Shown here: one piece after another, positions 8,121 through 12,058 of the stretch
How the letters are laid out: each line of letters opens with the position of its first letter
How positions within the stretch are numbered: position 1 is the first letter of the stretch
Source: Peptococcaceae bacterium
GTDB lineage: Bacteria; Bacillota; DSM-12270; Thermacetogeniales; Thermacetogeniaceae
DNA length: 12,058 nt
Direction of reading: 5' to 3'
Assembly (NCBI GenBank): GCA_003132605.1
Contig: PKYJ01000037.1
Span: forward strand, 1-12,058
Notes under the pieces: generated by a model
Seen by the model: only the letters and a program-made list of their open reading frames with translations
Told to the model about the DNA's origin: nothing
The model's database searches: none
Position numbers and translations under genes: made by a program

Positions 8121-8573
8121 CTATTCCTCCGGGTGAGCGATCTCGTCATCCAGGTCGTCCTTATCCTTAGTGTCGCTGTCCGAATCAGGCTCACCCTCCT
8201 CGAGCAACCCTTTGTCGACCAGCGGTTCCTCATCCAGGTTGTCCCTGGTGATCACCCTGGTAGGACTACTGTCGTCATATTCGATCGACTTGTGCATCAA
8301 GCTCAACAGCGGCACCTGGCGCGCTCCCTTCTGGGGCGCCATCGTCCGCAGGCCCCAGCATCCCTGGCCTACGCTGGTAAAGCGGGTATCCAGGTTGAGC
8401 CAGGTGTAAAAACGTGCCCTGGCCGCGATCTGATCGTCCCGGTCAGCATAGAACCTGCTGGTAACTTCGTCGAGCAGCACCGAATAATGCAAGGGTTGCC
8501 CATTTGCTTTTAACAGTTCGTGGACAAAACCGAGGATCTTCTCCTTCTCTTTAAGGCTTTCAACCTCCGGCAA
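8121..8573 (-). CDS. rpoE: DNA-directed RNA polymerase delta subunit
   Basis: Delta is a Firmicutes-specific small subunit that binds core RNA polymerase, lowers non-specific nucleic acid binding and speeds recycling. The 150-residue protein has an N-terminal HARE-HTH-type winged domain (about 8-78) with family features such as ILGFVHELLKANGQPLHY (13-30), ARARFYTWLNLDTRF (51-65) and GCWGLR (71-76). The C-terminal part is acidic and disordered-looking, especially 113-150. The linker (80-112) contains basic residues. The start is TTG (8571-8573) with GGAGGAG six bases upstream. An overlapping TTG a few bases upstream is in another frame. It precedes pyrG, the classical rpoE-pyrG order of Bacilli. 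The gene is separated from argS by 127 bp that lacks an obvious promoter. Confidence 0.94.
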   Translation of the reverse strand: MPEVESLKEKEKILGFVHELLKANGQPLHYSVLLDEVTSRFYADRDDQIAARARFYTWLNLDTRFTSVGQGCWGLRTMAPQKGARQVPLLSLMHKSIEYDDSSPTRVITRDNLDEEPLVDKGLLEEGEPDSDSDTKDKDDLDDEIAHPEE

Positions 8574-8637
8574 ACCAAATCTCCTCCTTTCTCCGGTCTA
8601 TTGGTGATCTCCGGCCGTAACCACGCTGGCGACTTCA

Positions 8638-8647
8638 GCCGTGGGCC
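8638..8647. repeat. Intergenic word GCCGTGGGCC, copy 2
   Basis: This is the second exact copy of the ten-base word found at 8060-8069, here in the 127-bp gap between the argS stop and the rpoE start. Nearby, CGAAGC-AAAGCGAAG wording (8656-8672) forms a small repeat. No terminator or clear promoter is visible in this gap. Confidence 0.5.
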
Positions 8648-8700
8648 AGGCCATAACTTCGCTTTGCTTCGTTTGAATCATTTTTGCACACTGTTGGCGA

Positions 8701-10371
8701 TCACATCCTCTCGGGTGTTGTCACCCCCACCAGGTGCAGAGTGTTGCGCAGGGTGATCCTGCAGGCGTTGATCAGCACCAGCCGGGCCTGGCTCAAAGCA
8801 GGCTGGTCAGACAGGACGCGGCAGGTGGTATAGAATCCGTGAAACAGCGTGGCCAGCTCGTTGGCATAGAAGGCCAGCCGGTGCGGTTCCAGGTGGGAGG
8901 CCGCATAGGCGATCTCACCGGGAAGCTCGGCAATCTTCTGGATCAGGGCCAGCTCTGCCGGGTTTCTGAGCAGGGAGCAATCGACCTGCGCTACGGGCGG
9001 CACCGCCTCCGCTTGCCTGAGGATGCTGCAGATCCGGGCATGGGCGTACTGGACGTAATAGACCGGATTCTCACTGGATTGCTCTTTGGCCAGATCCAGA
9101 TCGAAGTCCAGGTGGCTGTCGGCGCTGCGCATGACAAAGAAGTAGCGGGCAGCATCCGCTCCCACCTCATCCATCAGGTCACGCAAGGTGATGTACTCCC
9201 CGGTGCGCTTGGACATCCGCACCGGCTCGCCCCCTTTGAACAATCTGACCAGTTGCATGATGATCACCTGGAGGCGGTCCGGGTCGATGCCCAGGGCCTC
9301 CACCGCCCCCTTCAGCCGGGCGACGTGGCCGTGATGGTCGGCGCCCCAGATATTGATCACCCGGGCGAAGCCCCGCTGGAACTTGTTCCGGTGGTAGGCG
9401 ATATCCCCGGCAAAGTAGGTGGGAATGCCGTTGCTGCGGACCAGCACCTCGTCCTTCTCATCCCCGAACAGGGTGGAGCGGAACCACAGGGCGCCCTCCT
9501 CCTCATACAGATAGCCGCTGGCCTGCAACTCCTTCAGGACCCTCTCGATCTCACCATCATCGTGCAGGGTCTGCTCTGAGAACCAATTATCATAGCGTAC
9601 CCGGAAGTCCGCCAGGTCCCTTTCCATCTGGGACAGCTTCTCCTTCAGGGCATATTTGACCAGCATCTCCCGGCGCAACAGGGGATCGACCCCCAGATAC
9701 TTGTCCTTGACCTTGCCGACTAGGTTCTTCATGCTTTCCAGCAGGTCCTGGCCGGGATACCCGTCCTCCGGAAACGGGACGTCTTGCCCCAGCAGTTGCA
9801 GGTAGTGGGCCTCCAGGGAACGGCCGAAGGCCTCGATCTGGTTGCCGGTATCGTTGATGTAAAACTCTCGCTGTACATTATACCCGGACGCGGCGAGGAG
9901 ATTCGCCAGGGTATCCCCGAGGGCCGCCCCGCGGGCGTTGCCCATGTGCAGCAGGCCGGTGGGGTTGGCGCTCACAAACTCTACCTGGACATACTCGCCG
10001 CCCCCCAGGTCGGAGCAACCGTAGCGCTCATCCTGGGCATCCACCTCCGGCAGCACCTGGTAGTGCCAGGCCGGATCGAGATAGAAGTTGATAAACCCGG
10101 GGCCGGCCACCTCGGCCCGGGACACATACCCGGCAGGCAGGTTGACGAACTCCAGCAACACCTGGGCGATCTGGCGGGGGGATGTCTTCTCTGCCTGAGC
10201 CAGCAACAAGGCCAGGTTGCTGGCAAAATTCCCGTGAGTACGGTCCCTGGGCACCTCCACCGCGAAGCCGGGCAGGTCACTGCAAGTGAGCCGGCCGTCC
10301 CGGCGCGCCTCTTCTGCCGCCCGGGTCAGTGCCTGGGCGATCTCTCTTCTGATACTCTCCAAAACCTCCAT
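8701..10371 (-). CDS. argS: Arginyl-tRNA synthetase
   Basis: ArgRS charges tRNA-Arg with arginine. I choose the ATG at 10369-10371 (556 residues) because AAGGAG sits six bases upstream; the earlier ATG at 10395 adds eight residues but has no ribosome binding site. The N-terminal additional domain (about 1-115) is followed by the class I catalytic core with SANPTGLLHMGNARG (134-148), in which HMGN is the HIGH signature, and by RMSKRTGEYITL (385-396), the KMSKS-equivalent loop. IWGADHHGHV (341-350) and the tRNA-binding DALR helical domain (about 435-556), ending VGVTTPERM, are typical. Length matches bacterial ArgRS. A sigma-A-like promoter lies 92-120 bp upstream of the start. No T-box signature is visible in that short leader, so tRNA-sensing attenuation is not supported. 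Confidence 0.97.
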   Translation of the reverse strand: MEVLESIRREIAQALTRAAEEARRDGRLTCSDLPGFAVEVPRDRTHGNFASNLALLLAQAEKTSPRQIAQVLLEFVNLPAGYVSRAEVAGPGFINFYLDPAWHYQVLPEVDAQDERYGCSDLGGGEYVQVEFVSANPTGLLHMGNARGAALGDTLANLLAASGYNVQREFYINDTGNQIEAFGRSLEAHYLQLLGQDVPFPEDGYPGQDLLESMKNLVGKVKDKYLGVDPLLRREMLVKYALKEKLSQMERDLADFRVRYDNWFSEQTLHDDGEIERVLKELQASGYLYEEEGALWFRSTLFGDEKDEVLVRSNGIPTYFAGDIAYHRNKFQRGFARVINIWGADHHGHVARLKGAVEALGIDPDRLQVIIMQLVRLFKGGEPVRMSKRTGEYITLRDLMDEVGADAARYFFVMRSADSHLDFDLDLAKEQSSENPVYYVQYAHARICSILRQAEAVPPVAQVDCSLLRNPAELALIQKIAELPGEIAYAASHLEPHRLAFYANELATLFHGFYTTCRVLSDQPALSQARLVLINACRITLRNTLHLVGVTTPERM

Positions 10372-10462
10372 GGTTGGCTCCTTAATGTCGGACATCTATG
10401 ACAACAATTGTGGGAAGGTGGCTGGCAGACAACTATCACAAGATTGCTTCGACACCGCATAT

Positions 10463-10491
10463 ATTATTCCTCTCAGAGCCAGAGATTTCAA
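10463..10491 (-). promoter_or_regulatory. Sigma-A-like promoter for argS
   Basis: On the minus strand TTGAAA (10486-10491) and AATAAT (10463-10468) are 17 bases apart in the 145-bp gap between rlmH and argS. A second possible -10, TAATAT, overlaps it at longer spacing. The leader to the argS start would be about 85-90 nt. Confidence 0.6.
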
Positions 10492-10503
10492 GTGGCTTTT
10501 TCC

Positions 10504-10517
10504 CGCCTCTCGCCTCT
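10504..10517. repeat. Tandem CGCCTCT repeat at the rlmH stop
   Basis: CGCCTCT occurs twice in exact tandem (10504-10510 and 10511-10517), starting inside the rlmH stop codon when read on the minus strand (TGAGAGGCGAGAGGCG). Related wording (GAGAGGTGAGGGGCGAGG, minus strand) appears just upstream of rlmH at about 11030-11050, so both ends of the gene carry it. Confidence 0.55.
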
Positions 10518-11029
10518 CAATAATGGTAGGGCTCCCGGCGCAGGATGCGGAAGGCCCGGTACAACTGCTCCAGGAGGACGACCCGGGCGAGCTGGTGGGG
10601 GAAGGTGAGGCTGGACAGGGAGAGACGCAGGTCAGCCTGGGCCAGTACGGCCGGTGACAGCCCCAGGGTGCCGCCCAGCATGAAGGTGAGATCCCCATGC
10701 CCTCTCCCATCTGGTGCTTGGGGTTGACCGAGCCAGGCGGCAAGGGCCTCGGAGGTGAACTGGTCGCCCCGTGAATCCAGGGCTACCAACAGGCAATCCT
10801 GGGCAGTGCCGGGTCCGGCGGGTACCCCGGCGCGGGCGCGCCGCAACAGCCGCTCCCCCTCCCGCAGTTTCACCGCCTGGCGCTGGCGGTCTCCGGAGGG
10901 CACCGGATCGTCGTCAACCTCGATTATCTCCAGGCGGCTGTATCGCTGCAGCCTCTTGGCGTATTCCTCCTGGGCCAAGACAAAGCCGGGCTCCTTGATG
11001 CGCCCGACCGCCACGATCCTGATCTGCAC
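10517..11029 (-). CDS. rlmH: 23S rRNA (pseudouridine-1915-N3)-methyltransferase RlmH
   Basis: RlmH is a SPOUT-fold SAM methyltransferase that methylates pseudouridine 1915 in helix 69 of 23S rRNA on assembled ribosomes. The conserved C-terminal half is unmistakable: FMLGGTLGLSPAVL (116-129) forms the SAM-binding knot, followed by RLSLSSLTFPHQLARVVLLEQ (135-155) and YRAFRILRREPYHY (157-170). The N-terminus MQIRIVAVGR and YAKRL are also typical. At 170 residues it is longer than the usual 155-160, because of two Gly/Ala/Pro-rich insertions near 64-76 and 102-112. The last residue is Tyr where Lys or Arg is normal, and the stop codon merges with a tandem repeat. The start is GTG (11027-11029) behind a purine-rich GAGGGGCGAGG. 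It lies 82 bp after the methyltransferase gene. Confidence 0.93.
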   Translation of the reverse strand: MQIRIVAVGRIKEPGFVLAQEEYAKRLQRYSRLEIIEVDDDPVPSGDRQRQAVKLREGERLLRRARAGVPAGPGTAQDCLLVALDSRGDQFTSEALAAWLGQPQAPDGRGHGDLTFMLGGTLGLSPAVLAQADLRLSLSSLTFPHQLARVVLLEQLYRAFRILRREPYHY

Positions 11030-11111
11030 GCCTCGCCCCTCACCTCTCTTTGGGAAGCGGGATGCGTGAGGAGTGACCGCCCATAATCGCGGGCGCCCGG
11101 CCTCTCACATC

Positions 11112-11741
11112 TCATCTGTACAGGTGATGGATGTCGATCTTGTAGTCAGAGAGCGGAGGGTTGTCCACCGTGACCGGGATTATCTCCCGGCGCTCCTTGA
11201 AACCGGAAGCGACAAGCTCCCCCAAGAAGCTGAGGGTGACCTGACGCCCGGGATGAGCAAACAACAGTTGCCCGGATGCGGCCAGGCTGTTGGCTAGAAT
11301 CCGGCCGACATAGGGGTTGCTCCGGGGGTTGTAGAGCACGTCCGAGCCGATGATCCAGTCGAACTTCTCTCTGAGAGGCCAGTCGCGCCAGTCCGCCAGC
11401 TCGAAGGCAACCCCCTCGATCCCGTTGCGTAGAGCGTTGCGGCTGGCTATCTTCAAAGCCTCCGGCTGGTAATCGCTGATGGTCACCCGGGCGCCCTTGC
11501 AGGCTGCCACCAGGCCGGGCAAGCCGAGGCCGGCGCCCAGCTCCAGCACTCTGTCCCCGTTGAAATCGACATGCCCCCAGATATATTGGGCCAGTCCCCG
11601 GGAGGCAGGCCAAAGCTCCGCCCAGTAAGGGATCTGGTCGTCGTCCTCGGGGTTGGTGACCAGGTCTTCCACGTTAGCCACGATTTCGAAAGAAAGCGAT
11701 AAGCCCGGAAGGCAGTACTGCAGGTCACTTGCGCTGATCAT
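11112..11741 (-). CDS. Class I SAM-dependent methyltransferase (Methyltransf_16-like)
   Basis: The 209-residue protein has a Rossmann-type SAM-binding core: YWAELWPASRGLAQYI (39-54), motif I VLELGAGLGLPGL (65-77), an acidic end of strand 2 at Asp90, ADWRDW (116-121) and SDVLYNP (133-139). The YWAELWPAS and SDVLY combination resembles the protein-lysine/nicotinamide N-methyltransferase-like group that includes electron-transfer-flavoprotein lysine methyltransferases; the substrate cannot be told from sequence alone. I chose the ATG at 11739-11741 because GGGGGGAGAG lies just upstream. A longer frame from 11789 would overlap the preceding gene's end by 28 bp. It sits 20 bp after the DUF212 gene and 82 bp before rlmH, so the three may be one transcript. 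Confidence 0.82.
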   Translation of the reverse strand: MISASDLQYCLPGLSLSFEIVANVEDLVTNPEDDDQIPYWAELWPASRGLAQYIWGHVDFNGDRVLELGAGLGLPGLVAACKGARVTISDYQPEALKIASRNALRNGIEGVAFELADWRDWPLREKFDWIIGSDVLYNPRSNPYVGRILANSLAASGQLLFAHPGRQVTLSFLGELVASGFKERREIIPVTVDNPPLSDYKIDIHHLYR

Positions 11742-11761
11742 GCTCTCCCCCCGATCTCCTC

Positions 11762-12058
11762 CTATACCCGCACCACCAGTATGGCGCACAGGACGCCGAG
11801 CAGCAGCCCCACCGACGCCTCGAGGGGAGTGTGGCCCACCCCGTTCTCCCAGAGGAAGGAGTTATCGGCGACCCCCTGCAGTCTCTCCTTCAGGACTCTC
11901 GTATGCTCGCCGACTACCCGCCTCAGGGTGACGGCATCGTAGACCACGATCCCCCCGAGTACGGCGGCAACCTGAAAGGCGGGCGAGGCCCAACCGAGTT
12001 CCAGGCCCAATGAGGCAGTTAGGGCGGCGACAACCGCGGCATGCGAACTGGGCAGGCC
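11762..12058 (-). CDS. YuiD/DUF212 family (divergent PAP2) membrane protein, C-terminal part
   Basis: The frame is open from the window edge and gives 98 residues plus stop; its start lies outside. It opens with GLPSSHAAVVAAL, the PSSH motif of the DUF212/YuiD family, which is related to acid phosphatases and vanadium haloperoxidases. This is followed by a hydrophobic segment (FQVAAVLGGIVVYDAV), the VYDAxTLRR motif, and a terminal GHTPLEASVGLLLGVLCAIL segment predicted to be membrane-spanning. This matches the family's usual C-terminal half. An internal TTG at 12008-12010 is not the start, because the conserved PSSH motif lies upstream of it. The family is widespread in Firmicutes and plants but its substrate is not established. 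The following methyltransferase gene begins 20 bp after its stop. Confidence 0.88.
   Translation of the reverse strand, partial: GLPSSHAAVVAALTASLGLELGWASPAFQVAAVLGGIVVYDAVTLRRVVGEHTRVLKERLQGVADNSFLWENGVGHTPLEASVGLLLGVLCAILVVRV

Noticed and set aside
10372..10462. T-box riboswitch for argS
   Set aside because: The leader from the proposed promoter is under about 90 nt and lacks the T-box sequence.

Overview
This window looks like chromosomal housekeeping DNA from a fairly G+C-rich Firmicute. A spore-forming Peptococcaceae-type lineage (Desulfotomaculum/Pelotomaculum relatives) is my best guess; the phylum call is much firmer than the family call. Support comes from an RNA polymerase delta subunit gene (rpoE, a Firmicutes gene), the rpoE-pyrG-fba-glpX-rho order also known from Bacillus, strong GGAGG-type ribosome binding sites, and frequent TTG/GTG starts. 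Every gene lies on the minus strand, so transcription runs from high to low coordinates.

Layout in the direction of transcription: the 3' part of a YuiD/DUF212-type membrane protein (cut by the window end); a class I SAM methyltransferase; rlmH (23S rRNA methyltransferase); a sigma-A-like promoter and argS; rpoE; a possible 16-codon ORF; pyrG (CTP synthase); a FemX-like peptidoglycan bridge transferase; a divergent alanine racemase; a class I (DhnA/FbaB-type) fructose-bisphosphate aldolase; a cysteine-rich zinc-ribbon-like protein of unknown function; glpX (class II fructose-1,6-bisphosphatase); a gene-free gap of about 440 bp; and the first 171 codons of rho, cut just before the Walker A motif.

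The block joins nucleotide synthesis (PyrG), cell-wall precursor enzymes (Alr, FemX), central carbon metabolism (aldolase plus FBPase, consecutive gluconeogenic steps) and transcription (delta, Rho). Compared with Bacillus, the transaldolase and murA genes are absent between fba and glpX, the aldolase is class I rather than class II, and alr-femX is inserted between pyrG and fba.

The most interesting non-coding region is the gap before rho. It holds a convincing minus-strand promoter followed by about 200 nt that can fold into a multi-branched RNA closed by a long-range stem. This is a candidate rho leader regulator or small RNA that I cannot assign to a known family. Several intergenic gaps also carry short degenerate 'word' repeats, some of which run into or abut gene 3' ends. 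No mobile element, CRISPR array, tRNA or rRNA was found, and I see no evident new defence or biosynthetic system.
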